A DNA stretch of 64,000 bases from Anarhynchus alexandrinus (GCA_008711295.1 VUYV01000157.1:893563-957562); one strand, 5' to 3'; counted from the first letter of the stretch, positions 1-18,335 are shown. Numbers and translations: made by a program. The notes: a model not told the origin generated them from the letters alone.

Positions 1-1149
1 CTGAGGCTTGATCTCACTGGGCCATTAGTGAGCTCTTCTCGGGGGAACGCTTACATTGTAGTTTTCCTTGATTTTTTTCCAAAAGGGAAAAAGTCTTCCC
101 ACACAGATGGCTATAACTGGTGGCTGGCAGACAAGCTGATGGATGAGATTTTTCCCTGGCACTGTGCAGAAAAGTATGCTTGGCAATGTGACTGTGGCAA
201 ACCAGTCATTAGCTTGGTTTTTAAAGGCTACCAGAGATGCTGTCTGCACAGCGTTGTCTTATGAACTCTGCTTACCATCCTTCACCCAAGTGGACTAACC
301 GGGTTAATTGCATGGTAGAGGCAGCCTGATGAGAGGAGCTGGGCAGAATAAACACTTATCAAGAATTACTCTTGTTATTTTAAAATGCTTCTCTCAGGAG
401 AGCAAACACCACATTGAATCCAAGAAGCCTGGGAGGGGCTGCAGTTAGCAGGATCTTTGGTGGATGTTTTGCCTACAGGTGGCACTGCAAAAATAATCTG
501 TGCAAGCAACCAACTCCGGTTTTTAACGATTCACCTGAGAACATGTCCCAAGATGCAAGAGACATCAGAGTAAAAGAGAAATGAAAAGCAACGGTGTACT
601 TTTCAGCTAAACTGATTCTCCACTGGTGTTAGTAAAGCATAGTGTGTGCTCCGTCTATCTGGACTTTTTCAGTGCCCAAGGTGACCAAGAGACTTTTAAT
701 GGCTATAGCTGAGGTGCAAGGCATGGAAATGTGAATGCAGTAAATAAGACCTCAACGTCCTGTCAATAAGGTGTGTTTGTAGGGATTTAGGAAATATTTG
801 CATGGGAAGCAGTTGTCCACATCATAGCGTTACCCAAATCAAGCAAACAAAAAGGTCTGCATGTCCTCTGGCGTGGGATGGACTTTTCTCATCGAACAGG
901 GCAACTTGTCTGCTTGACTCCCTGCAGTGTTTTGGCATGTGCCCCTCGACAGCTATTGATCTGCTGAACATGCGGGTAACCAGCCTAATAGGAGAGAATT
1001 ATCTTGACAGTCTGTGTATGTTTCTTAGAGCAAAGGCTGAGGGTTGAGTGTGATTTTGCCAAATGCTGCCTCTGTCTTCCTTGCTTATTTTTTCTTTCCA
1101 AAAAGGTTTCTAATACTCGCATCTGTTAGAGGCTGGTGAATACAGTAGC

Positions 1150-1480
1150 TGAGTAGATGTGAGGCTGCTGCAGCTCCTTATCCACAGGTTCTGCCAAGGG
1201 CAAGGCTGAGCATGTATGCTCTATAGACACATATAGATGAACACACAGACACACAGACTCACACATGCACAGTACACACAGAGCCAGCCATGCAGATCAA
1301 TGCTGACAGAACAAAATGCTTTTCCTGGTACCCAAGTTAATGCATACGACAATCACACAATGGACGGCCCCATCTTCTTCCTGTTGCCTGGCTGGTCAGG
1401 GCTGAAGTCTGCTAGTGGAGGGTGTTACATGTATATACAAACACGCAAAATGGGTCACTCCAGTAGCTGGTCTTAGACAT
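1150..1480 (-). repeat. Dispersed unassigned repeat, copy 1 (minus orientation)
   Basis: Read on the minus strand, this GT-rich segment shares several blocks, in the same order, with the plus strand near 51.9-52.25 kb. One is an 18-bp block, GAGCTGCAGCAGCCTCAC, also present at about 52.21 kb; another is a shared CATGCTCAG block; both sit in alternating CTGTGTGTG/ATATG stretches. A third relative lies near 46.0-46.34 kb. The match is diverged and the borders are approximate. I cannot assign it to a named family; an old LTR or other interspersed repeat is possible. Confidence 0.4.
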
Positions 1481-2103
1481 TCAGCCTGACTGGTCATTGG
1501 GCTGAGATGCCTCCATGTGGCCCGTTGCTTTCACTTGGATTCACAAGCCCATGAGGTTTGTGATCCTATGCCAGCTGCAGGCAATCAGATCTCTTAATCT
1601 ATTACCAACTAGTCCATCTTAAATTTCCCTAGCATTCACATGTACCCACTCAGAGAAGAGAGATCACCCGCAAAAAAAAGCTAGAAATAGGATTTAATGG
1701 GCATGTAGGTGGCTTGCAGTGTTTGAGCACAAGGCTCAGCCAGGCAAGCATACTGATCTGTTGCAGTTTATACTTCACTGGTCCCTCTTATTCTGTCCCC
1801 TTTATTGACTCATGCTTGTTCCTCCCCAGTCCACCCTGACCCCCTCCCATTTTCTGCCCCTGGTCCTTCCACTAAGCATCCCATGATAAGTCGCACACAT
1901 TTCCACAAAATGTCTGATGGCAAATTTTACACAAATTCTGTTAATCTGATAACAGGTCCTCGACCTTTGCATGCAATAACTCCCTTTAGTCTGCAAGGCT
2001 TTCTGGGGAGGCAGTTTCTTGTATTGACTCATCTCAGTGGGTTTCCTACAAGGCCCAGGGGCTGATGGTGCTCCTTGGAAGGCACTGGGAGCACCAGGTC
2101 GAA

Positions 2104-2142
2104 GTGCTCCCTTGGTGCTCCCTTGGTGCTCCCTTGATGCTC
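2104..2142. repeat. 11-bp minisatellite
   Basis: Three perfect copies of GTGCTCCCTTG (2104-2114, 2115-2125, 2126-2136) are followed by a partial, mutated fourth. It is intronic and has no evident function. Confidence 0.85.
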
Positions 2143-5100
2143 ATTATCATTCTGGGGCTCCTCTGGACCCCAGGGTCTTCATGTTTAGCCACACTAAGGT
2201 GAGGGTTATTTGGCATATCCTCAGTTCTCGGTGTTTGGAAAAAGGATCATCTAAGACTTAGAGAGCACCTTCTCCCTACAGAAAATTCTCTCTTTAAAAG
2301 TAAAATTTGGTATATTTTATCAGTAGTACGCTACTTTGAACTACGTGAATGTTTTAAATATGCGTGGCATCAGTGGAATAGATAGCTAAATAAGTTTTTA
2401 AGTAGCCATGTGAAATGTAATGATAGTGTAGACTAAGACAGCACAAAATTATCATTTTTTCCTGCTGATTCTATCGCACAACCCCATGTGTCATCTGGAA
2501 AATAAAGCAGCACGAGTGCCTTTCCTGAGATGCACCACAACTGTGGCATGCCTCATTGTCACCACTGAGGACACAGGAATTACTGCTGTGTCTGTAATTG
2601 ATTTTTCAGTTCACTGGCCAAACAGAAAAAAAAAAAAGGAAAGAAAAATGTCAAATAGGGTTTTTTCCAAATAAAATAAAATAAAATATTTTGCTTTGTT
2701 TTCAGAATTTTTACAATTTTAAAAATACTTTGTCATAGCAATTAATAATATTGTTAAAAAATAAAGTTAAGAAAACATGTGGAAACAATTTTTTTTTTGC
2801 CCTGCTCTGAGGATGACTACTTTTAGGTTCAATGTGTAACCAAATTTGACTAGATTTCAAAAATAGTTACAACTGCTTGGATACTGTACTTTCAGTAAAA
2901 GAACTGTTCAATGAAAAAACACGTGACAAATCTAATGATGGTTTAAAACACGATTTAAAAATCTTAACTTATCATACTTTTCAGTCACATATCCAGACTA
3001 CATGTCATCATTTGCTCAATCACTATAACAGGTGCTACATATGCAATCCCCAGAATAAATATCTCAGTTGCAAATCCAGGTGTCACTTTTATTGACAATG
3101 CAAAATTTTAACTCTATGATTGAAATTCTGATCCAAAACAACTGATCAAACCAAACCCACTGATTTCAAAAGGTTTCTAATCCGATCTTTAAAGGTTGTA
3201 TTCGGTAAGGTTCCTGTCAACGTGTATCTACTGGTGCTTCTTTGGGAGTCAGTGGTTTGCTGCATGCCAGAGGTAACGAGATTAAGACTGGTATGGGAAA
3301 CACCTCTACTTTTCTTGATTTCTGTGCTGCCAGTTGTCCCTCTGACCCATGGAGGTGAAAGGAAGGTGTGCTGTGTCTTGTGTTCACACAAGCAAACTGA
3401 AGCTTGTGTTCCCAAAAGTTTGTCTGCTTTTTTTCCCCAATTGTGCTAATGACTGGTCAAATCAAAGATTTTACCTTAACAAAAAGCTTCACTTTGCTCG
3501 TGTTTTTAGATCACGCAACTGCAGCGATATCACCACCAATGTTGGCAGAGTATGAATAAACCAAATTCAGGTTTTTCCTTATCAGCTGTTAGGTGGACAT
3601 AACAGAAAACATTGAAAAATATTGAAATTAATTGAATGAAGGAACTGGACAGTGTATTTCTTTTCATAAGTCTTTGATGTTTAGACAGAGAAAGCTGAGT
3701 TGGAAATCCTGGCTTAGCTGCGATTGCATAAGATTTTGATTGCTTAGATGTGGTAGCTACTAACACTTATTAAACTATTGAAAAAATGCAGCAATATTGT
3801 GTGTGACTATGGGGTTTTGTGTGTGAGAGATTTTGCAAGTTTATTTGTATCCTTCCTATCTACAGTGACACACTGAGACTGATATGACATATTGAAATTG
3901 CTGAAGTGTAGCAGAAAGATAACCTACATTTGTTTTCCATGTCAATCAGTATGAACAAAGCAAATAGACTATATGAACAAGAAAACCCACTTTTTTCCCG
4001 ATCACTTAAGAGCAGGACAGTGAGTTAGAGCCTAATCTGGAAATGGTACAGTATAACCACCAATTTTGTTTATTTTCCTGGTATCAATACACCCCTCCAC
4101 CCCCCACCCCCCATATATTGGGGTATAGAACAGTGACTGATGGCTCAGGGAGATGGATGAAACAGGTTGATAATCTGCTGAAATATTGTTTGTTTTCCCT
4201 TACAGATGGCTATAAAAAAAAGTAGTTCCATTATAGTCCTTAATGCAATTACTCATGTGGATATTGTTTACATGAATAAAGACTACTTATGTGCCTACTG
4301 TGAAGGACTAGGTCACTATAGTATTTCATATAGGACATCTTCCTGATTATACCCCAGATGACAAAAAGGCCAAATTTTGTATAATATTCCATGTGATTTG
4401 GCTTGAGACTCGTGGCTAAGAGCAATTTCCATTCCTCTGCTTATTGCTGATCTGTTGCTTCTTGTTTCAACTAAAGCTTTGTTTGTGTGAAGAGCTTTAA
4501 AAAACACACAGACACGGGCAAACAAAGCTTTGCACACTTTACGTTGTCTCTCCGACCTCAGAGGAATTAGCTGGAATGGAATAAAATAAGATACATTATT
4601 CCATATAAGAGTGCAGAGCTGCAGTGCTTGTAAGCCGATATAGGAGCTGGTTTCTATAGAAGGAGGTAATCCTGTATCCGTGGCTGCCTGCTCCTGCTGC
4701 TTCTCTGTTGCTGAAACTGCTTTTCACTAGTCTCTGCACCCAGTTGTAGGAGCTAAAATGGTAGAGAACTCGACCAAAAAAAGGGGAAATTTTTCTGCCG
4801 GTCTAAATCCCTGGCTTATGATTGTCCCCATCAAATGACAGTGTTCATGCAAGCAAGGGATGAAAGAGTGCAGGAAAAGGGACAAGGGATCTTCTTTTCC
4901 TTCCAGTAGCTGTGAGTCATTAGATGGGTTTAGCTGTAGCACCCAGTTGTGCCAGTATCTTTGCGGAGAGCATATAATAGAGTCTTTTTGATGTTTTTTT
5001 TTCACTGTTTGTATGTGACTACTGTTCTGATGGGGAAACTGAGGACAGAAACAGCCGGTGACTATTTCATCTATGACAACGTGATTTCTTCCTCTTTGTT

Positions 5101-8100
5101 AATGGCCAGGGTATGTGTTAATGCATGACCTGTGCAACTTTCAGGAAAGAAAAGGTTCAAATGGTCGAGCAGATGGGTGTCAGAATTGAAAATGAATGTT
5201 TAAGTGGTAAGGCTAGGAAATAGTCATCATAACGAACAATGGAATTCAGAAGACTTTCCTTGATTTAATGCTGGGTTTGTGTATAACACTGCGTCTATGT
5301 TAAATACCGTATATTCATATTTGTGAGTTGCAAAATAATAATCTTGAACAGTGACTTTCCTTCTCACCTGGAACAAACTTCCCACAGAAGCAGGGAGTAG
5401 GGGCCATGACTTAGTACCAGATGCACTGTGCAAATATGACTGAAATTTCATTCACCTGAAGGGAAGAAATTTGAAGTTGCCATAAAGGAACAAGAGCAAG
5501 TAGAATTTATATATATTTAAAGGTCTTTGCTGTGTATGTTTGAACATACTCTTTAAGTGCATTCAATTTTACATAAAATGAGGAATGATAATTACTTAGC
5601 TTTACTTTTTCCCAGGAGCATGATTATGAACACTTAAGTTTTTGGTGCACCATTATCGTACTGATTTAAGAGATAGCTATTGATGATTTCCCTACGTGAA
5701 AAATGCTGTAAAAGTAGCAGGTTAGTTACAGGATATACCGTTAATGGGTGAGATATGGTTATGTCTGTTTTCCAAGTTAGGCTTTCAGTGTTACATCTCC
5801 TGGAACATAATATATACATATATTGTGCTATGCATAATCATCAGGAAAACTTCACAGTCTGTACACATAGATATCTCCAAGTCTCTTTCTTCAGTCATTC
5901 TTCCCATTGATTTCAGGAAGGATTACTTGTATTAGCAGAGAATGCAGGACTGAGTGTTAGCAGTGGTTTTGAATAATGAATTTCTGTAGGATTCCAGAAA
6001 TGACATTCAGTTCCTCAAACATTTTCTGCAAAGCAAGCAGCATACTTTGAAGTCTGCACTAGGAGAAAAAGAAACAAAACCAAAATGTGAATCTCCTAAA
6101 GTACTATCCTCCTTTCGTGGAATGGTTCAGTGGCTTAATGAGGTTAATTTGTATTAGGTTGTGGGAAATCCTTTATCTACCGTATAGAGGCTTTCATTTC
6201 ACATGAATGTGACAGATCCTGTACTTACTGCACTGGAACTTAATTATTTGATAGCATAAGGAGCTGAAATCCCTACATTTCCTCTCAAGGAATATTCATT
6301 GCATACTCCAGATGGTAAATAGAAACTAGAGGACGGTTGGCCTAGATTTTCAATGTTTGAAATATCTTTGTATACTTTTCTAGGTTGTTTTGGTTTTATA
6401 CCTGGAAAATTTCAAGGCAGCTTTATTAAAGATTCCCCAAATACTCTCAATAGTATGTGATTATTTTTTGTTCTCTCCCATTTTTCACATATATTTTCAC
6501 CATTCGAAATGCTGTTCTGTATTGTACATGAATGTAAGTGACCATTTCATTTAATTACACTCTTTTTCCATAAAATCTTAATATGCTTGATTTTCTCTCC
6601 CTAATTACTACAAAACAAGTCTTTTGAAAGTTTTGTTTCAGTATGAACATTTCCCTCACAGATTTTACAACAACTCTTTTAACTGGCTTCCATTTCAGAT
6701 GGCTATTGGTGCACATTGTACTTTATTTCTCTTAGGCATATTATGGCATTTCTGTAGACCTGGTAGAGCTGTGTAAAGCTATTTAATAAGAGAACAAGAA
6801 AACAAAATTTCAGGATCAGTGATACACATCAGAATACAAATAAGGACTGAAAACTAATATAGTGAAAAATTAAGTGGGATGAAGTTCACATCTTACCACT
6901 AAATTTACTTTCTTTTGTAGATTCAGTGTCTGGATTTTTTATGTACCTTTCATGAAATACAAATTAGTGAATTTGTGTTAGCATGTGTGGGTATAAGATG
7001 TGTAATTGCCTATCAAAAATTAATGTGAACTTACAAAAGTAATGTGTTTGTTCTACTACATGTTATACATTCAAAATATATCCTAGAAATTATTTTTACC
7101 ATATTCACAAATAAAAAAGCTTATAACCATTTTATCGAGAAAAATGAATGTATTTATTTAAATTGTTTTATTGGTATATATACCAGTGAAAGTGTTTGAA
7201 AAATAATTAAAAGTAATTTTTATGGCAGAGTGTGGTGGTAGCTGTAAAAATATTAGATTATCATCAAAGGTATCAAAATATTAGAGACTGCAAAGTTCAC
7301 ACAGATAGTATAAATTGCTTTCCTCATCCTCTATTGAATTAAAAGTCATAAATATTAAAAAAAAAGAAAAGAATTTTTATGTAGAAAAGATTTTTTTCTC
7401 TTAATTTTCTGATTTATATGTAACATTTTGTTGTATCACAATATGATGGATCATGGGTTAATTGTTCACATTGTGTTATATCATTTCAGCTGTAGTACAG
7501 CATGATGTGACAGAGTATAATCTAACCTGACATAGTACGATGCAGTGAGTGACAACAAAGATCACAGACTGTTCAGTGGACTGTGTTCTACTGAAAAACG
7601 CATAATTGCCTGCATGAAATGTTTAGCAGTTTATGTTTTGTTGATGAAGACCCAGAGTCTAATTGCTGCCTGTGGCTTTTGCCTATAGGCACATTCTTGG
7701 GGTCCATAGCCCACATCGAGTTTGTTTTCCTTCCTCGGGCCTTTTGGGAGCTGACACTGCAATAACAACTGAGTGAATCCAGAGATCAATGCTGGGCTCC
7801 TGAAAGCCTGTTAGTAGGACCTTCTCCTTGTGGAAGCTCTCGTTTATTGTTTGCCATTAGCGATATAAAAGGTAGCTGAAGCGTTCAGTACCTAAGCTTT
7901 GCATAAAGCATACAAAAAGTTAAACAGCAGCAGAAATAGAGGACTTAGGGGTACTGTTATAACACATACTGCTTTGCATAATGAGTATTCCTCCCTGTAC
8001 AAGGTTGTACGTCAATACCAGCTAAAAGTTCAGATTTCTTTCTGTCTTCCTTTCTAATGGAAATGAACTAACCCCCAGAAATAACTGGTCTTGCATTAGT

Positions 8101-8774
8101 AATCACTGGAAGTTCAGTTAAAATGACTTTTTCTGAACGCCAGATTCTTTGGTAACTGGCTGCTGAACCAGAAAGGTTAGTTTGGTAGCTCCCCTCTTAC
8201 CAAATTGGTCCTCTCATAGGACTCCAGTAGCATGATTCTGGTGATCAGTTAGAGCTGCATGGGTGTGGGTGATGGGTACTGGATAATGAAGATTGTCCTG
8301 TTGCTTCCGGTGTTTGAAAAATTTGGTTCCCCACGTTCCCAGACTTACTTTGCAGTGCCAGGCAGAACAATATAAAATGTGATTCCTTGTAGATGTTATT
8401 TCTAGGTTTTGCCCATTTGTAGGAACGTGTTGGGATATCATATCAAAAACTTCATCTGCCCTGGACATAAAGTCTGGAGACATAGATTCTGAAAACATAT
8501 GGACGTATTGTTATTTTAATATTGATAAACTTCCATTTCAAAGTTTCTCCCTTAGGGAAAAGAAAAAAAAATATCTTAGTAGAGATACACAGCTGTTTAT
8601 GAGAGTCCAGAAATTAATATAGTTTCTAGGTTAGTTTTATAATGTTTCTGCTTCCCACTACACTGGAACAGTCCCATGCAGTCTTCTCCAATTGTTCTTC
8701 TTCAGCCAGTGTTTTCTGCCTGAGATAGTTACACTACATTTGGAGAAGAACTCAACTTTACATTCTAGTGTTAG

Positions 8775-12610
<3,836 letters not shown>

Positions 12611-15600
12611 AAAAAAAAAAAAAAGTGTGCAGGAAATTGGGTGCACATAGAAGACATCAGCTGAGAAGACTGAAGAAGTGTGGGAAGAGAGTCATACTAC
12701 AATTGGACTTCCTGGTCCCACACACTTTTTTCAGCACATTTTGCAATTGCTCGAACATGGTAAGCAGTGTGCCAGACCTTCTCAGGTAAGCAGTAGAGAT
12801 AGTAGAGTTGACTCCTTTGTCAGCTACCAGTAATGATCAATGTATTATAATCTGATATGTATTTCTGTTTGAAACCAGTTGCACAAAGTCTATACACCCT
12901 GCTAAGCTCTTCATTCACAGGATAGCAAACAAATGCATTTTTATCAGTAACATGGAGTTACCATGTTTCTACATAGAAACTGCTGAGTATGGTAAGCATT
13001 TGATGTGTCGTGACAATATGATCTTCTGGTTCTTTCCACCTTGTATGACTGGTATTTGCTAAAAAATTTTGACAGAGTTTCAGTGAGTTCCTTTTCTCCA
13101 TTTGACACTTTTTATATTATTGGTTTGAAATTATATTAACAGAAATACATCTAACATTCATCATATATAATGCCTGAAAACAAAGTAAACCTGCTGTCAT
13201 CTCAGCTTTTTAGTGGCTAACAGAAACGGAAGACTAACACATTCTTCAGATAAGCATTAAGCACTCAAACTTCCTAAAACTACAGTGTTCTATCTCTATA
13301 AGGTCAACACAGTTCTTCATTAACATAAACCAGATCAAAATGCACTCTGAAGACACACATGCGTGTGTAAGCATAAACACCTTCACCCCTACGCCCCACC
13401 ACACATACTGATGACTGGTTTTGCTTGTAGGTATTTAGTAATTGTTTGCAATGTCAGGCCATAATTTGCTAGTGTGGTGTTTACTCTATGCAGGTGTCTG
13501 GGTGTGTGTCATTTGATTGCAATCTTCCTTGCGTAGGCACTAAATTTCTGGTACAACTTGGTTGTAGTGAAAGGTACTATGCATTGAGTGAATTATATTC
13601 CTTCTGTTCCACAGAGAGCTCTGCATGTCTCAGTTTCTGTATGCATAAGTCTTTAAAACATTTTGACATTTTCTGAAGGAAGGCTACTTCCTAAATGTTT
13701 CATATACAATTCCACTCCTGAGTCTTCTTTCAAACGTGTTTCTTCTAGAGCTAACCGTGCTTGAATGCTGCCCACACTTAACGTTGCACATGCCAATGCA
13801 AATCTGATTATACACATGTAAAATGTGTATGCATGTGTCTGGTTCCAAAAGGAACTAGATAGACTTTAATAACAGTAATAGAAATAGAAAAATTGTGTGT
13901 GTGTGTTTTGAAGTTTGTCCTGTTTACTACTACATAGTGTTAAAGAACACATGTCATTTTATATTTCATGTGTTTAACAAGCAGTAAGTAAAAATGTGGG
14001 TCTGGATTATGTTTCTGTAGGAAAAAAGAGGTCACAAAAGAGGGAGATATCAGTTAGAATTGCCTAACATTTTGTCAGAAGATAGATTTTTCTACGTTGG
14101 TCAAGGTTATGAAGTTCTGTCCACTGTTAGGAGCCTATAGAAGCCCAAGGCTCTTGTCCTCAAGGGCTTGTGACTCTGTTGCAGACTCATGGGTCTGGCT
14201 CTTTGCAGGAGTTGGACTTTTTGTGCCCTTCATGGATGGAGGCAATCATCAAGACTCATTTCATATCTCTTCAGAAGTGAAGCTATGAAAAAGCCAGTCC
14301 AGTTCTCTATTTGCCATCGTACACGCTGATTCGGTATGATGGCTGCCGTAACCCACTTACAGACCTACCACCACTAAAAGGAAAATATTAATCCCCTTAA
14401 ATCCTCCACTTTTTGTTCTACCTTCCAGTTTGTCCAGATACTGTATGTTTGCCACCTTCTTCCTTCATTTCCCACACTGCTGCAAAACTTTTGAGACAAC
14501 AGCAAACTTGAATTCTTATTTCTGACAGAGAGTTGGTCTCAGTTACTGAAACCAGGTGGCAGGTGAATGAAGGTCTCTCTCTTTCCAGACGCAGGAGGCT
14601 GAGATTTTAATAGGTGTCATTCTGATGCCCAGAAAAATATACACTGCTATTGGAAATGTGAGTGATTCATTGTGTTAAGAAAGTAGCTTGTTATCAAAAA
14701 GCAAGTATTTTTACCTAATATGTAGTGACTACAATATTTTTGTAGCTCCTCTTTCTGCTCCTCAAAGTCTATATAAAAAAAGGAAAAATTCTAAAGTGCT
14801 CTGTAGTTTCAAAACCCCCTTTTTTGAGAAAAATGAAAAGAACTGCACAGAGCCAGTATTAAGTCATGAATAATAAATTTCTGATTGTCAAATGAAATAA
14901 CCCATATGTGATTATCATGTATAATGCAAAAGCATAAAGAAACAAACCCTAACTGAACAGCTTGGGTGATTTAAGAGTATTGCAGAAAAGCCTTGTAAAG
15001 GCTTTCCCGACAGGCCTAAGAAAGTCTATATTCACCTCCCAACATTTTCTGTAAGTTTGCCTCCTTCATGTGCAGAAAAGGTAACCCAATTAACCAGTGA
15101 AGGACTATCTTCGCTTCTAGAGGATACCAAGTTCAAGAGCAGCACCTACCTTTTCACAACTCGAGCTGTTGATAGTTAAGCACTACGTTAGTGATAAAAC
15201 CAGTAGAGGAAAGAGGTATTTTGCTTGTGCGCCTCTGTTAGAATATTTAATCACACTATTGTAAAAAATTATGATACCAACTTCTTAATACTTATGGTAT
15301 CAGTCACTAAGCAAAAAGGCCAAGTAAATAGTGGGAGAGAACGAATTGATTTTTAAAAATGTGGTCTACTTGACATTTTGCATTTTGTTCAGATATGGGG
15401 ATCTAATAAGGTAATACACGAATAATGAATTAGAAATTGCATGAATGTGATCGTACTCAGAATTCAAATGTTAAGAAAAGTCAGGTAGAAATTATTTATC
15501 TTCAGAATGCAAAAACAGGTATTATGGAAAGTTTAAACTTTTTTTGAGTTTGTATATTAGCGGGAGAGGGCTGAGATTAGGAGTTAACTGTGGAAAAGGA

Positions 15601-16720
15601 ATGAATATGGGGCGGGGGAGTGTGTATGAAAGGACTGAGTAATGAGTTAACTTGTGCTGGTTTAGAATTGACTAGTTTGGGTCTATGTAGCCTGCAGGAG
15701 GGGAAAGGGAGAAAAAACAATGACACTTTAGCTAAACCAGTATTTTTTTTTACTTCAGATAAAGAAATGCGTGTTTGTGTTCCTAAGCTTTATACAACAA
15801 CAAAAGAGGATGTTCAGGAGCACATTAGGAGAATTATGAAATGATTATGTGCACAGCTGAGATTTACCAGGCACATTGTGGCATTCTCCTCCAAACTGAG
15901 AAACTGTTGTGAGAGGAAGCAATTGAATTTTTTTCTATATGGCTAGCCACAATGTTTTGGTAAATAAACACAAAAATTTTGTCACATTGCCCTCCTCAAA
16001 TGATGACAAAAGTGTTAAAAAAAGGGGAAAATAAAAAAGCTCTCTTGGTTCTGTTTCCTTTCCTTTTTGCAAAATAAGGAAAATGTCTTTTTAAAACAGA
16101 GGAACTTTCCCATCAGTTGAAAACTATAAAATTTAGCAGTATTATGTATAAAAGTGACAATGACATTAAAAAAATGCTATGAGTTTGTATTAGACAAAGA
16201 CGCCCTTTACAAAGACTGGAAAACAACAAGAGCTGAGGAGAAACAATTTCATATTTCTCTCAGTTATGGGGTGTATTCCACACCAGAGGTCTCTGGACGG
16301 GGGTTTTTCAAGGGTAAATCCAGATGCCAGGCTTTATTTGTATGTTTAAGAACAGTACATTGCCCATTATCTTTATAATGGAGGCTGACTTTAAATAAGA
16401 GCACTGGAAGCTGCATGTAACCTGTATGAAAGTGTATAATGCAATGCCTTCTGGCGTCCTGGTTCCCCAGGCATCTACCCTGAGACTAGCTTGGAGTATG
16501 TCGTGGCTCCTGGGCAGCTCTTAAACCCATGTATATCCTTTCTGCGGAAACAAGACCACAGGAACACAGTTAAAGTGGTGCATCCTGGGTCTCATCTTGA
16601 GATCCTGGAGCTACGACATGAGTGAAGAACTGTGCACTTGCGCTCAGGATTGGGGAAGTGCCCCTGGCTGGTATTTCATGAAGACATAGAGAAATAAGTA
16701 TTGATATTTTTGATGTGAAA

Positions 16721-16861
16721 TAGCATAGCATAGCATAGCATAGCATAGCATAGCATAGCATAGCATAGCATAGCATAGAATAGAATAGAATAGAATAGAA
16801 TAGAATAGAAAAGCATAGAATAGAATAGGCTNAAGCATAGAAAAGCATAGACTAGAATAGG
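16721..16861. repeat. Pentanucleotide microsatellite (TAGCA)11-(TAGAA)7 with degraded end
   Basis: Eleven perfect TAGCA units (16721-16775) pass directly into seven TAGAA units (16776-16810). An irregular mixture of TAGAA, AAGCA and TAGGC units follows up to the CR1 copy at about 16862. One base is undetermined (N at 16832). On the minus strand the units read TATGC/TATTC, resembling the ATTCTATG tail of CR1, so the array probably grew from the 3' tail of the adjacent CR1 fragment. Confidence 0.95.
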
Positions 16862-17133
16862 CTATTTCAGTTGGAAGGGACCTACCATGATTGTCTAGTC
16901 CAACTGCCTGACCAATTCAGGGCTGACCAAGTTAAAACGTGTTAATAAGGGCATTGCCCAAATGCCTCTTAAACACTGAGAGGCTTGGGGCATCGACCAC
17001 CTCTCTAGGAAGCCTGTTCCAGTGTTTGACCAGCTTCTCGGTAAAGAAATGTTTCCTAATGTCCAGTCTAAATTCCCCTGGCACAGCTTTGAACCATTGT
17101 GCACTAACAAAACAGTACCTTGTCCTAAAGCTT
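16862..17133 (-). mobile_element. CR1 LINE 3' fragment
   Basis: On the plus strand this shows the reverse of a CR1 3' end: TTGGAAGGGACCTACCATGA, TCTAGTCCAACTGCC, a degenerate CACCTCTCTAGGAAGCCTGT and TTGACCAGCTTCTCGGTAAAG, ending near GTACCTTGTCC. It is diverged, with a small insertion near 17100. It is 5'-truncated and non-coding. Confidence 0.9.
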
Positions 17134-18022
17134 TTAGTTTGATTTGGTAGAACTGCTTGTGGAATGAGGCATAGTTTAACACTGAGTTCTGGTTAAAATA
17201 TGTGGAGTGGAATTTACTGGACTTTTCTTGGGTTAGGGACTGTCTCGAGTGAGATGACTAGCCTAAGCTCTAGCCTGTCTTTTTAGTATTGGAGACAATT
17301 GTTCAATTACAGAGGACAATTCATTCTGTCCAAAGATAAGACAGATGAATTATCTTCTGGAGGTGCTTATTTGTCCCTAATAACGGTAAAGGAAAGTTAT
17401 GATGACTAGCTTAGCGCTTAATATTTAGATACTTAATGTTGAATAGGAAGATGCTGGTGCTGAGACTTTACTCGCTTTGATGTGGTCTTCAGTAGGACGA
17501 TGATGAAAAAAGCCCCTTCATTCTTTGTCGGTTTGGGAAGCTTTGGACTTTGACCACTATCAAATACAATATAATATAAAAGAAGTTTCAAAAATGTTTA
17601 TGTTCTGAACATACTCAGCTATGAACTAAATCGGTGAATCATACTATGATGAGCAACATGTCCAGTACCTATTACTCAGCAAAAATTGGCAACCAGTGCA
17701 TGTGCTCTGGAATTGACTTGTTGGTGTAATACTACTAATAATACTAATACTACTAATAGAAATTAACCAAAAAGATCAGACATAATGCATAGCAGGCACT
17801 GATTATTAATGTCTGAAAATCTCTAGAAGGTGAAAGTGAACAATGTTTTCCTATAAACAAGTGAAGGTAGTATTTTCAGACAGGTCATAAAGGGCCATCT
17901 TTTGGAAATGAGCATCCAACTTCTGGAGTAGCTGAGCACCCACACTTTTATGAGCGGCAGAAGGAACTGCAATTGTCATTCTGAAAACTGGCTATTATTT
18001 TTAATATGTGGGGAAAAGCACA

Positions 18023-18335
18023 CTGCAGAACGGAAAGAAATCAATATCTAATATATTACTATGTAACTGTATGCCAAGCCAATATTAGAAATAGAGTACT
18101 GTAAAAAAATAATATAAATATTACAAGGACAGAGAGAAATAAAAGAGAAATATTACAGGGCCAAAAATAAATCCATATTGAGTATATTTATCTACATTCC
18201 AAATCCAAATCTGCTTTCCAAATCAATACCAGAGATAGACGGCTAGTGTGAAAAGAACAGAAATATTGCCAGCATGGAGAGAAATCCATACTGAGAGTGT
18301 TTATCTACATTCCAAAACAATATTGGAGAGAGCCT
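18023..18335. repeat. Degenerate tandem repeat, about 113-bp period
   Basis: Two copies align at an offset of 113 bp: AAATATTACAGGGCC...ATCCATATTGAG...TTTATCTACATTCCAAA from 18148, and AAATATTGCC...ATCCATACTGAG...TTTATCTACATTCCAAA from 18261. A weaker third copy upstream (from about 18031) shares the GAAATCAATAT and CAATATTAGAAATAGAG blocks. Indels change the offset between blocks. This is an old local duplication, not a recognised transposon. Confidence 0.65.

Noticed and set aside
16570..16848. Minus-strand frames with repeated MLCYA residues
   Set aside because: They are translations of the TAGCA/TAGAA microsatellite.
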